Below, piece by piece: positions 7,349-15,431 of a stretch of 64,000 nt of DNA. The position numbers were made by a program, and so were the translations under genes. A model generated the notes under the pieces. The model made no database searches. It saw only the letters and a list, made by a program, of their open reading frames with translations, and was not told the origin of the DNA. Source of the DNA: Betaproteobacteria bacterium MOLA814 (GTDB lineage: Bacteria; Pseudomonadota; Gammaproteobacteria; Burkholderiales; Burkholderiaceae_C); contig AYMW01000001.1 in NCBI GenBank assembly GCA_000496475.1, forward strand, positions 471,018 through 535,017. Reading direction: 5' to 3'. Numbering within the stretch: position 1 is the first letter of the stretch; each line of letters opens with the position of its first letter.

Positions 7349-10177
7349 ATGAAAAAGAAATTTCTTTTTTTGCTTTGCGTTTTAGCAAACACTCCTCTTG
7401 CGTACTCAAATTCCGAACAAGTCCCCATTGAAGTGGATAAGTCTCAAGAGGCTCTAGTTAAGGAAAGCAGTTTATGGGGCAGTATTTTTAAAAAGTCACC
7501 CGAACCTAGCGATCTCGATTTAAAGATGGCTTCTATCAAAGCGAGCCTAAAAAAACTAAAACGGGAACAGCTAGTTGAGGCTTATAAAGACTCCCTGTAC
7601 GCTAACGTAAAACAGTTGGACGCGATAACGGTGATCTATATGAATCACGATGACTCCCTTGTCGAGGCTTATTTAGCGGAGCTCTTAAAAGCGGCACGCG
7701 ATGCTGACTTTTTAGAAGCTTGGGCCGTTGTTGGGGCAGATGAGGAAACGCAAGCAATAGTAGACGCAATAATTTGGATTTCTGAACCAGAGTTGCAGTT
7801 GGCGGAACTGATAAAAGCGTTGAAAGAACACCCTGAAAAAACAACAACGTTACTCGTGTCTTACACCTCCCGAACGGCTGGCTCGCAGTTGACAACGGAT
7901 TTAGTCGCTCAAGCCCTCCCGTCATTTAAAGATCGGTATGAAGCTGGTTTTCCTGTCGCGGCCCTTGGCCTATTAGCCTTAGCAGGCGGTGGCGGTGGCG
8001 GGGGGGGTGGTTCCTCAAGCACCACTACCTGCGGTGGTGGCTCTTGCTCGGTTGTCTACACTGAAGCGAGTTTTCAAACTACAGAATACTATGCGCAAGC
8101 AGGACTAAATTTAGTGAATGCAGCTACCCTATATTCTTATGGGGGTAGCGGTTCAGGAGAAACAGTAGCTGTTTTTGACACTGGGATTTTATCTACACAC
8201 TCACAATTGTCGGGTAAGGTTTTGACTGGCTATGACTACGTAACAAACTCTGCAGGTGTTACCACTGATCCAAACGGTCACGGCACCCATGTTTCTGGAA
8301 TTATTGCTGCTAGTAGGACCTCGGTGGGTATGCATGGAGTGGCTTATGCTGCTTCTATATTACCTATTCGTATTCTTAACGCATCTGGTAATTCCGTTAT
8401 GACTGACGCTACATTAGCTAATGCGATAGATTTAGCCAGAAACGCGGGAGTATATGTAAACAACCATAGTTGGGGGAGTACTACAACCATTACAGGTCTT
8501 ACAGTCTCATCCCTTAATAGTGCCATCCCTCTAACCCTTGCAGCATTGACAACAGCATCGTCAGCTGGAGTGGTTCAGGTTTGGGCTGCTGGAAATTCTG
8601 CTTATACACAGACCTCATACCAAGCAGCTTTACCCTACCTTTTCCCTGCTCTGGAATCGTCTTGGCTTGCCGTAATGGCAGTAGACTTAGTTGGAGCTGA
8701 ACCACTTTATACAAACCGTTGTGGTGTTGCCGCCGCTTGGTGTTTAGCGGCTCCCGGTGGCTCCGACACTCCAACTACAGGAGGTGTTTACTCAACTACT
8801 AACGATGGGTCCTATGGACGTTTGAGCGGTACATCCATGGCTGCGCCACACGTTGCGGGGGCAATCGTTGCACTGAAGACAAGATTTCCTAATTTAACTT
8901 ACATGCAAATTAGAGATCGTTTACTAACGACCGCAAATAAAAGTGGTATCTATGCGACCTCTGCGATCTTTGGACAAGGGTTGATGGACCTTTCTGCAGC
9001 TGCGTCCCCTGTGGGCGTTCTTTCAGTAGCGACTGGCACATCAGCTTCGTCGAGTAGCTCCACCGTTTCGGGAACGTCATTTACATTATCTGCATCATTG
9101 GCAGCAAGTCTGTTGGCAGCAGCGCCAAAGAATATTTTAGTAATCGACTCTTATCAAAATGCGCCGTTTGAAATTGCACTCAATATGCTGATTGGTACCC
9201 GCAAGGAAGAGAGCCTGCACTTTTCAAAAGATGCACTGTTTGCTAAAAATTTTACTAGACCATTCGCAAGTGCAAAACCAAGTGGTGATTTCCAAATGTG
9301 GAACCGTGGCAACTCTGCAGTAGTAGGAAAAAAATCAACGCAGTCAAACACCAACAGCTGGTATTTTGGTCAAGACTTGGATGGAAGTCTGTCCCAAGAC
9401 CTTGGTTTTTCTGGTCGGCTATCGACAAACATTGAGTCTAAGCTGATGGGCTTCTCCACTTCGTTTGATGATCTAGCTAGTGGTATTCGGATTGGTGCAT
9501 GGACGAGTACTTCAGCCAAACAAAATTCGACAGCTTCTTTATCGCTTTCGAATAACGCAAACACAGCATTTCCTGCTATGTCGAGAGGCTTAATTGCCAG
9601 CAAAACATGGGACTTTGGTAAGAGTTACAAAGTGGATCTGGGAACTTCCTTGGGGCCAAACGCTGGGTTAGCAAGGTCAATAGCGAGTGCTGGTGCATTT
9701 GGCGTAGATGAGAGTTCAACACAGACGAGTTGGATCGGTATGAATAAGACTTTCATGGATACAGAGATTGGTAACTTTGAAGTTTCTCTGACTGGACAAA
9801 ACACAAAGTTAAAACCAAAGTTGAGCAATTCATTATTAACTTTGCCTAGAACAATCGATATTGTTGACCTAACACTCGGGGTGGGTTGGACATCAAACAA
9901 CCTTAGAAGTCGAATGAACTTTTCCGTTGGGAAGTCAGCTACGCGGGGTAGCCCTGAAATGATGATGAGAATCCCTGTGGGAGTCAATGAAAGTGGTGCT
10001 TTATCTTTTCAAAATGCAAGCGCTAGCCTAGCCCCTGTTTATGATCAAACGCGAGTATCCATGCGGTTTGGACATGATTTGACCAAATCAACCGAGTTAC
10101 GCATGATGATGGATGTGCTTTCAAGTGACACCAAGCAGGCGGCAGTAGGCGTGGGATTAAATATCAAGTGGAACTAA
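7349..10177 (+). CDS. S8 (subtilisin-like) serine protease, autotransporter-like
   Basis: A 942-residue secreted protease and the main cargo of the element. Residues 1-20 form a signal peptide ending near PLAYS. A helical N-terminal part (about 25-200) is followed by a poly-glycine linker (213-221) and a CGGGSC segment. The peptidase domain has the full triad: D277 (VAVFDTG), H311 (NGHGTHVSG) and S496 (SGTSMAAPH), with N416 (AAGN) as oxyanion residue. A Ser-rich spacer near 565-590 leads to a C-terminal domain of about 350 residues with alternating beta-type sequence ending GVGLNIKWN; the terminal aromatic fits an outer-membrane barrel. This suggests type V secretion, though the barrel is inferred. 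The gene is visibly AT-richer than its chromosomal neighbours. AAGG lies just before the ATG. A G8 tract at 8000-8007 lies inside the glycine linker. Confidence 0.85.
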   Translation: MKKKFLFLLCVLANTPLAYSNSEQVPIEVDKSQEALVKESSLWGSIFKKSPEPSDLDLKMASIKASLKKLKREQLVEAYKDSLYANVKQLDAITVIYMNHDDSLVEAYLAELLKAARDADFLEAWAVVGADEETQAIVDAIIWISEPELQLAELIKALKEHPEKTTTLLVSYTSRTAGSQLTTDLVAQALPSFKDRYEAGFPVAALGLLALAGGGGGGGGGSSSTTTCGGGSCSVVYTEASFQTTEYYAQAGLNLVNAATLYSYGGSGSGETVAVFDTGILSTHSQLSGKVLTGYDYVTNSAGVTTDPNGHGTHVSGIIAASRTSVGMHGVAYAASILPIRILNASGNSVMTDATLANAIDLARNAGVYVNNHSWGSTTTITGLTVSSLNSAIPLTLAALTTASSAGVVQVWAAGNSAYTQTSYQAALPYLFPALESSWLAVMAVDLVGAEPLYTNRCGVAAAWCLAAPGGSDTPTTGGVYSTTNDGSYGRLSGTSMAAPHVAGAIVALKTRFPNLTYMQIRDRLLTTANKSGIYATSAIFGQGLMDLSAAASPVGVLSVATGTSASSSSSTVSGTSFTLSASLAASLLAAAPKNILVIDSYQNAPFEIALNMLIGTRKEESLHFSKDALFAKNFTRPFASAKPSGDFQMWNRGNSAVVGKKSTQSNTNSWYFGQDLDGSLSQDLGFSGRLSTNIESKLMGFSTSFDDLASGIRIGAWTSTSAKQNSTASLSLSNNANTAFPAMSRGLIASKTWDFGKSYKVDLGTSLGPNAGLARSIASAGAFGVDESSTQTSWIGMNKTFMDTEIGNFEVSLTGQNTKLKPKLSNSLLTLPRTIDIVDLTLGVGWTSNNLRSRMNFSVGKSATRGSPEMMMRIPVGVNESGALSFQNASASLAPVYDQTRVSMRFGHDLTKSTELRMMMDVLSSDTKQAAVGVGLNIKWN

Positions 10178-10569
10178 AGACTATTCCTGCGACAGCTCTT
10201 TGCGCTATGTTGCTGACTGGTTGCGCCACTGCTCCAGCGCAATCGCCTCTCGTATTTTTAGGAGGTACTCACAAGGCTGGAGACTCTAAGCCGTATCAAC
10301 TCATGGGTAATGATTTGATACGTGTCGCAAACACACTGGGTGTTCCAGACGCTACGCTTAGCACTCGTAAAAAGTGGTGGCATGTTGTTGGTGAAATGAA
10401 GTCAACAGGTGGGTGGACTTGGCTTGTAGAAACCGGCCCAAATCAAGTTGTCAGGCTTTGCTTAATGGGCCCGATACCCGGCTCTAATTTCACGATGGGC
10501 TTTTCAGCTCCCGCCGTTCTTATCGGAACAGATATCAATTTGGTTCCAACCGTTAAAGATCAGTGTTGA
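10168..10569 (+). CDS. Small lipoprotein encoded with the protease
   Basis: A 133-residue protein with a short hydrophobic N-terminus and lipobox LLTGCA (cysteine at residue 19), so probably lipidated and membrane anchored. The start is a GTG at 10168 that overlaps the last ten bases of the protease gene, implying translational coupling. No known domain recognised; the mature part has YQLMGNDLIRVANTLGVP and a KKWWHVVGEMK segment. Its coupling suggests a helper or immunity-type partner for the protease, but that is inference. It ends 20 bases before the convergent leftward gene. Confidence 0.75.
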   Translation: MELKTIPATALCAMLLTGCATAPAQSPLVFLGGTHKAGDSKPYQLMGNDLIRVANTLGVPDATLSTRKKWWHVVGEMKSTGGWTWLVETGPNQVVRLCLMGPIPGSNFTMGFSAPAVLIGTDINLVPTVKDQC

Positions 10570-10588
10570 GAGTGTGGGATTATGCATT

Positions 10589-10924
10589 TCACTGCGGTTT
10601 AGCCCCCGGTGTCTTTGGCCCAGTCATGATCCCCAGCAAGTGACCGAGGTCTTCTAACTCACGAAGCCGACGCATACCCAGTGCCCGTTCGGTTCGCGCT
10701 TGGCGCGTTTCAAAGCCGTGGATAGTTTTAGCAGCTGCACAGCGCTTTCGGCCTTCTGGGGTTCTAGGTCCCTTGGGTAACTCACTATGACCGTGACAGA
10801 CCGCTTGGTTTTTCATCGCGCCTCGTCTGCACTGAATTCCGTTGGAGGATATGGCTTGGCAGCGCCGACACGTGATGCGGCCTCCGAGGGTGGTGGTTTG
10901 TTCTATGAGTACAGTTTTATACAT
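10589..10924 (-). CDS. Small Cys/His protein with GPRTPEGR motif
   Basis: A 111-residue basic protein from the ATG at 10924; an upstream in-frame start at 10996 would add 24 residues. It has a CRRC....CRRG.....VCHGH pattern that could bind a metal, then PKGPRTPEGRKRCAAAK and a short HGFETR segment. Similar short proteins with a GPRT.EGR.R...A...HG signature are common on phages and mobile elements, where their function is unknown. It is the last gene of the element's leftward set and faces the protease-lipoprotein pair. Clear as a gene by family pattern; no function assigned. Confidence 0.65.
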   Translation of the reverse strand: MYKTVLIEQTTTLGGRITCRRCQAISSNGIQCRRGAMKNQAVCHGHSELPKGPRTPEGRKRCAAAKTIHGFETRQARTERALGMRRLRELEDLGHLLGIMTGPKTPGAKPQ

Positions 10925-10996
10925 GCGGTTACACCCTGTTGGGGGCTCACTTGACCGACTGCTTCTGCATTGCGCGCAGGTCTCGGCACCACACAT

Positions 10997-11123
10997 TCAG
11001 ATAGTTTGAAGAGAAGTCCAAAAGGTCCAAATGGCATTTTTTGGAAGTTTTGGATTTGGCCCAAATGTCTAAATAGTCCACCCACCCTATAGGGGTGGGA
11101 CTTTTGGACTCTAAGTTTTTTAT
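10997..11123. promoter_or_regulatory. Repeat-rich intergenic region, candidate origin or operator
   Basis: This 127-base gap holds AGTCCAAAAG at 11015-11024 and its exact reverse complement CTTTTGGACT at 11101-11110. In between are further GTCCAAAT and TTTGGATTTGGCC blocks and a GC hairpin CCCACCCTATAGGGGTGGG at 11079-11098. The TTTGGAC core is close to the TTGGAC motif seen at the element ends. It lies immediately downstream of the helicase gene, a common place for a replication origin in small replicons. Function is inference. Confidence 0.4.
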
Positions 11124-12626
11124 TCATACAACCCAGCACCATGCGTCTTGGTTTGCATCTATCGTTGTGCCCACAAAACTGCCATCAACAAGTGCTTTAA
11201 GCAGCCTACGCGCTTCGTTGTTACGCTTATTCTTCGGCTTGTCATGCAGAGTGCCAGAGAGATGGCTAACGGCGTCCTCAAAGCTCAAACTGACTGTACC
11301 TGTAGGGCTGCCAGCAATCCCTAGCGTCGGATTTGCCAACGAGGCAATGTGCCTCTCCACCGCCTTTAATGCAGCTTGCTGACGTTGCCCTTTGGGTTGT
11401 GGTTTTGCAAATATGTTTCCCTGCACAGGAGTGATAGTGCAACTTGTAATTTCATCCCCGTCGGCGTCAACTCCAAGTACATGCAACTTCAGTTCAAAGG
11501 GAACACTTTTCCCATCTTGACCATCTTTAGCTTTGGCTACTGACCAAGATCGTTGAGTCGCAGTCCGCTCAACCTCAACAGCACCATCAAGGGCTGCAAA
11601 GAATGAACTATGCCCACGGGCACCACGGCTGGTGTCCTTGCCCGTGTGGTGAATCAAGACAACTAGACCACCAATCAGTGCTTGCAGGTGTTTGCACGAC
11701 TCAAGAATTTCACCCATTTCTTTGCTGGAGTTCTCATCGCTTGTGGGGGCAGCGCGGTTCAGGGTGTCCACAATAACAACCGAGCCGAAAGGGACCGCAG
11801 CTGCCAGTTCATCTACGTCTTCAGGCTTAGTGATGTGAAACGGTTGCAAGACCATAAACATGTCGGGCGGTAAAGAGCGACCATTCTCAAGTTCCCATGC
11901 CGCAACCCTGTTTTTGAATCCAGACTCACCTTCAAGCGCCACATAGACTACGGTGCTTTTCGTAGTGCGAATACCAAACCAGTCAACCCCTTGTGAAATC
12001 GCTACGCCCGCATCGAAACCTAAAAATGATTTACCTGAGGCGCTCGGGCCGTACATAGCAGCTAGCCCTTCGTAAGGCAAGATGCCTTTGAGTCGCCATT
12101 GGACAGGTGGTAACGCTCGCAAGTCGTTGCCAGTTAGTAGTTTGTATTTGTTGTTCGTCGCTGCCGGTAGAGGTTGGTTTTGCCACCCCAATTGCGTGGC
12201 ATATTTATAAAGTGACCCGATGCCGATATGACGAGGGTGGCTGGGGTTAAATCCATTCCATGCGTCTTCAAAGCCTTGGTCTGTATAACGCGCTATGCAT
12301 TGTTGAGACCAGTTCTTAGCTATGTCTTTTCCTGACCTCCAGCCAAGGCTTTTAATTGCCCAAACGCCAGCCAACCAGATGTCAGAATCAGGATGGCCAT
12401 TTGCACCAAAGAAAGAACCATGTCCACGGCCGGTATCCGAACTGATAAATTTAAGCGCACTGTGAAGTCGCCCTATTTCTGCTGGCGACTCTTCCGCAGC
12501 CCCCACCAAACTCCGCATTAAGTGGCTCAGGGCATTCGGAGGAACCTTTGGTGGTGCCACATGAATCCGCTTGGCCTCCAGTTCAGCGATGGTTTGCTTG
12601 ATGAGTCCGAGTCCACCGCTATTCAT
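11124..12626 (-). CDS. PriCT-2 and P-loop ATPase, RepA/DnaB-like replicative helicase
   Basis: A 500-residue protein. The N-terminal part (about 50-150) matches a primase C-terminal 2 domain: LHSALKFI, DIWLAGVWAIKSLGW, then DAWNGF. The C-terminal part is a RecA-like ATPase of the RepA/AAA_25 type with Walker A GPSASGKS at 193-200, YVALEGESGFKNRV, and Walker B VVIVDTLNRA at about 283-292. Such proteins act as replicative helicases in plasmids, phages and satellites and often work with a primase. Its ATG overlaps the stop of the upstream primase gene (ATGA), so the two are almost certainly co-translated. Together they form a self-contained replication module for the element. Confidence 0.8.
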   Translation of the reverse strand: MNSGGLGLIKQTIAELEAKRIHVAPPKVPPNALSHLMRSLVGAAEESPAEIGRLHSALKFISSDTGRGHGSFFGANGHPDSDIWLAGVWAIKSLGWRSGKDIAKNWSQQCIARYTDQGFEDAWNGFNPSHPRHIGIGSLYKYATQLGWQNQPLPAATNNKYKLLTGNDLRALPPVQWRLKGILPYEGLAAMYGPSASGKSFLGFDAGVAISQGVDWFGIRTTKSTVVYVALEGESGFKNRVAAWELENGRSLPPDMFMVLQPFHITKPEDVDELAAAVPFGSVVIVDTLNRAAPTSDENSSKEMGEILESCKHLQALIGGLVVLIHHTGKDTSRGARGHSSFFAALDGAVEVERTATQRSWSVAKAKDGQDGKSVPFELKLHVLGVDADGDEITSCTITPVQGNIFAKPQPKGQRQQAALKAVERHIASLANPTLGIAGSPTGTVSLSFEDAVSHLSGTLHDKPKNKRNNEARRLLKALVDGSFVGTTIDANQDAWCWVV

Positions 12627-13291
12627 ATGACCCTCGCCATACGGTAAGGGCGCCCCTCTGACTCCAACCCCTTACGCGCAACTGTACCGACTACCTTTGT
12701 GATACGGGAAGCATTGAACACCGTTGTGTCAATCTTGACGGTTTCGTTATCAAATTCTGCGGCGATATTTTTCAGCAGACTTTGCACGTACTGCTTTGAC
12801 TCCTCATCGTTAGAAACCTCAGGCAGCGCGTAGTAAAGATGATGTCCGTTGCCAGACATAACTCTGATAGGTTCAGGCCAATCGTTGTTGGCGAGGTACG
12901 TCATGACAATATCTGCGAGTTGCTTTGCAGCCTCGACTTCATCATCAGTCGCTGGTTCTTTTTTCTTTTCAACTCGGTCAATGTCAATCAGAAGTAAATC
13001 GCGGTAGCTGATGTCTTCGTCCGTAACCGCACGTCCTACGAAGGTCGACTTGATCGGATTCATAACGATGTAGACGTTGTAGCCGAGAGCGTTTAAAAGC
13101 AACGCTTCTGCCTCGAAAGCCGATCTGCATGAATTAATACCATCGAGGTCAGTGGCTCTGAAGTGTATGGTCAAAGGTGGTTTGACCGGTTGGATACCAC
13201 TTGGCCAGATTGCTCTTAACTCGAGGATGGTTGAGTCATTTGTGTTAAAGATGCCCCACAATTTTTTGATTTCGTCTTTTTGATCACTCAT
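12623..13291 (-). CDS. Archaeo-eukaryotic-type primase (PrimPol-like) domain protein
   Basis: A 222-residue protein with the three sequence marks of the AEP primase fold. These are DLLLIDIDRV with the metal-binding pair D103 and D105, RVMSGNGHHLYYALP with the nucleotide-binding histidines near 150, and KIDTTVFNASRITKVVGT with D188. It would make primers or fill DNA during replication of the element. The ATG at 13291 (MSDQKDE) is preferred over a GTG nine bases upstream. It overlaps the end of the preceding gene and the start of the helicase gene, indicating one operon. The catalytic residues appear intact; activity is inferred from the family. Confidence 0.75.
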   Translation of the reverse strand: MSDQKDEIKKLWGIFNTNDSTILELRAIWPSGIQPVKPPLTIHFRATDLDGINSCRSAFEAEALLLNALGYNVYIVMNPIKSTFVGRAVTDEDISYRDLLLIDIDRVEKKKEPATDDEVEAAKQLADIVMTYLANNDWPEPIRVMSGNGHHLYYALPEVSNDEESKQYVQSLLKNIAAEFDNETVKIDTTVFNASRITKVVGTVARKGLESEGRPYRMARVI

Positions 13292-13616
13292 GACGCCCAC
13301 CGATCTCGTCGTACCGTTTCTTAATTTGACTTAAAACGGAGTCAATTGGAGGTAAAGTTGCGCCGTCGTCCGCTACCAAACAAAGCTCCTGGATGATTTG
13401 CCCTTCTGGCGTTATCGGATTCGTACTCATGACAAGCAGGAAATCACCGTTAGCAAGCTGCTTTTCATCAAAGACTACGCCTTTGTAGCCCTCTTTTACG
13501 ACCGCGATAGCAATGTCAATCACCGGTGGATGATCTTCAAAGTGGGGAACCGCATCGGGCTCGATGATTTGCAGGTTGTCATTCCTGTCATGGCAGAAAA
13601 CGATGGAGTTACTCAT
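13284..13616 (-). CDS. Uncharacterised element protein
   Basis: A 110-residue acidic protein starting at ATG 13616 (MSNSIVFCHDRND), with an alternative start three residues earlier. No domain recognised; the N-terminal half has alternating hydrophobic segments (VIDIAIAVVKEGYKGVVF) suggesting an alpha/beta fold. It overlaps the excisionase-like gene upstream and the primase gene downstream, so it belongs to the replication operon. No functional claim. Confidence 0.6.
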   Translation of the reverse strand: MSNSIVFCHDRNDNLQIIEPDAVPHFEDHPPVIDIAIAVVKEGYKGVVFDEKQLANGDFLLVMSTNPITPEGQIIQELCLVADDGATLPPIDSVLSQIKKRYDEIGGRHE

Positions 13617-13842
13617 GGCTCGCACCTCTTTTAGGAGGCGTGGTGCTGTTGGCCGTGAGCCAAGCGTCTAAATCTGAGAGCCGGTAAATAACACGTTTCC
13701 CTGCTTTGACGTAAGGGATGCCAAGATGACCAACAGCCCGATCTTTTTCCAAGCTGGATTCAGTTGATCCAATTAAAATGGCTGCCGCTTTGGGCGCCAC
13801 TGCAAGCGGGTCGGTATTTGAAAATGGGTTTCGAAGAGGCAT
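13609..13842 (-). CDS. Excisionase/AlpA-like helix-turn-helix protein
   Basis: A 77-residue protein from the ATG at 13842, preceded by a strong AAGGAG site. The core LGIPYVKAGKRVIYRLSDLDAWL is the typical second half of the MerR-like winged helix found in excisionases and AlpA-type regulators, where the wing (K.GKR..Y) is followed by a DL..WL helix. The first helix-turn-helix half (APKAAAILIG) is recognisable but divergent. In satellites and islands such proteins act as directionality factors or as activators of the replication operon. It sits between the integrase region and the primase operon, consistent with that role. Confidence 0.75.
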   Translation of the reverse strand: MPLRNPFSNTDPLAVAPKAAAILIGSTESSLEKDRAVGHLGIPYVKAGKRVIYRLSDLDAWLTANSTTPPKRGASHE

Positions 13843-13886
13843 TGTGAGGCTCCTTAAAGTAGAACCTTGACTTTGCCTGTAGCTGG

Positions 13887-14279
13887 TTATTTTTGGCAGG
13901 GCGCAGAATGTACCTGCCAACTGTCGTACTCTACGGCGCCTAAAATTCGGCGTGTTTGAGTGTATTTTTCTCGAATGCATTTGCCATGGCGACGAGCAGT
14001 TCTTTCGTCCATTTCATACCCACCGTTCAAAAGAAATCGTTCCATCGCTGAGTTTGATGCTAGCGCTTCAGTCGCGCGTTTTTCCCGACTGCAGTTACCG
14101 GACATCAAATCATCAATTAGCCCACCCAAGACTTGCCAGTCCAATTCTTCAGCATCGAATTTTTTGCTCTGGCCTTGGCCTATTTCTCTGGTACGCCAAT
14201 CCCTTATTTCGACCAGTGTGCCGTCATCTAGGGTAAAAGCCTTTAAAGGTGGAGGTTGAACAGTTTTTTTTCTAGGCAT
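13887..14279 (-). CDS. Uncharacterised element protein
   Basis: A 130-residue protein, basic at the N-terminus (MPRKKTVQPPPLK), with no recognised domain. Middle part FDAEELDWQVLGGLIDDL looks helical; the C-terminal part has ERTARRHGKCIREKYTQTRR, a basic helix that could bind DNA. It lies between the integrase and the excisionase-like gene on the same strand. A regulatory role is possible but not shown. Confidence 0.5.
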   Translation of the reverse strand: MPRKKTVQPPPLKAFTLDDGTLVEIRDWRTREIGQGQSKKFDAEELDWQVLGGLIDDLMSGNCSREKRATEALASNSAMERFLLNGGYEMDERTARRHGKCIREKYTQTRRILGAVEYDSWQVHSAPCQK

Positions 14280-14359
14280 GATTGGACTGTACCTAAGCTT
14301 GTCTCCCCAGACAATACCTCACCGATACGCAGGTACATTCTGTGCCCAGAACGAAAGTA

Positions 14360-15334
14360 CTAAATCAATTTCATCAAAAGCTCTTTTGGCCCCAAGTGCG
14401 TATACCGTTGCAGCATGCTCATTGACCTGTGCCCGCTAATCATGCCAACCTCTATGGGGTTCAGCCCCTTCTCAAAGAGCCGAGTCACAGCCTCATGGCG
14501 TAGGTCGTGAAACCGTAAGTCTGAGCCCACACCTGAGCGCTTTAATGCAGCGCCGAATGCGGCACGGATACTGCCCGGCTTGCCCGTAAAGACTCTTCCT
14601 TCATATCCACTAGGCACCGCACGTATTGCCCCCAGTGCCCGCGTTGACAGCGGCACAGTCCTCGGATGGCCGTTCTTCGTATCTGGTAGGTGGATTGTTC
14701 GCGCACTGAAGTCAACGTTGTCCCACGTAATAGATACCAACTCTCCAAAGCGCATACCGGTCTCTATAGCCATAACCACAAGCGAATGTAAATACGTCGC
14801 GCTAGACGTAGCGCACGCTGCCAATATGGCATCTTCCTCACCGGGACGTAGTCGGCGTTGTCTGGGCTTGCCGGACTTGGGTATGCGTATTTGTTTGACT
14901 GGGTTGGCTACCTTGTAGCTCCACTCTTTTGCACACTGCTCGAACACGACACTAATGAATGCCAACTCAAGCCTGACTGTGTTGTTCGACACCTCACTCA
15001 AGCGCCCATCACGGTATTTGGAAACCGCCTCGCTTGTGATCTTGTCGAGCTGCATTGACCCCAGAGAAGTTCTGGCGATTTGACGGCCTCGGTTTAGCTC
15101 TTGTTTCGAGCCCTTCTTAGTCGGTGTCACTTCAGCCAAATACCTGTCCACTATGCGCATGAGTGGCGGCATCGCTGCCTTCGGAGCTAACGTGCCCAAA
15201 TCTAGCTGGGACTCGGTGTGCCTTGCCCATTTGACAGCATCGGTTTTGGTGTTGAAAGATCGGACGACCGGACTGTGGTCTTTACGGTGGACTCGTGCTT
15301 GCCACTTATCGCCACGTTTTCTAAAACTCGCCAT
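14360..15334 (-). CDS. Tyrosine-family site-specific integrase
   Basis: A 324-residue recombinase with all catalytic positions. R195 lies in ETGMRFGEL, K220 in PDTKNGHPR, H276 and R279 in FHDLRHEAV, H302 in ISGHRSM, and nucleophile Y311 in LQRYTHL. The N-terminal part has an Arm-type beta segment (RKRGDKWQARV) and a core-binding domain (about 55-150). The ATG at 15334, preceded by GGGGTGAG, is preferred; an upstream frame reaches into the attachment repeat. Its place just inside attR and the tRNA-Cys duplication indicate that it integrates the element at tRNA-Cys. It lies downstream of, and in the same direction as, the right tRNA-Cys, separated by the tRNA terminator. Confidence 0.93.
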   Translation of the reverse strand: MASFRKRGDKWQARVHRKDHSPVVRSFNTKTDAVKWARHTESQLDLGTLAPKAAMPPLMRIVDRYLAEVTPTKKGSKQELNRGRQIARTSLGSMQLDKITSEAVSKYRDGRLSEVSNNTVRLELAFISVVFEQCAKEWSYKVANPVKQIRIPKSGKPRQRRLRPGEEDAILAACATSSATYLHSLVVMAIETGMRFGELVSITWDNVDFSARTIHLPDTKNGHPRTVPLSTRALGAIRAVPSGYEGRVFTGKPGSIRAAFGAALKRSGVGSDLRFHDLRHEAVTRLFEKGLNPIEVGMISGHRSMSMLQRYTHLGPKELLMKLI

Positions 15335-15340
15335 GCTCAC

Positions 15341-15366
15341 CCCTATTTGGACGAGCGTTGGACAAA
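15341..15366. promoter_or_regulatory. TTGGAC copies at right element end, candidate arm-type sites
   Basis: TTTGGACG and GTTGGACA occur within 20 bases between the integrase start and attR. They mirror the TTGGACAG pair inside attL. Proposed integrase arm sites; not tested. Confidence 0.4.
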
Positions 15367-15384
15367 GACAAACCAGCACAAACA

Positions 15385-15410
15385 AAAATAGCCCCCGGAG
15401 GAGCTATTTT
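15385..15410 (-). terminator. Terminator after right tRNA-Cys
   Basis: Same hairpin and U-tract as at 6682-6707. It separates tRNA-Cys transcription from the integrase gene downstream. Confidence 0.7.
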
Positions 15411-15431
15411 CATGATTCCAATAAGGAATTT

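Noticed and set aside
15335-15385. Upstream extension of the integrase into the attachment repeat
   Set aside because: The added 17 residues are unlike the family start; the ATG at 15334 has a good ribosome-binding site and gives the usual length.
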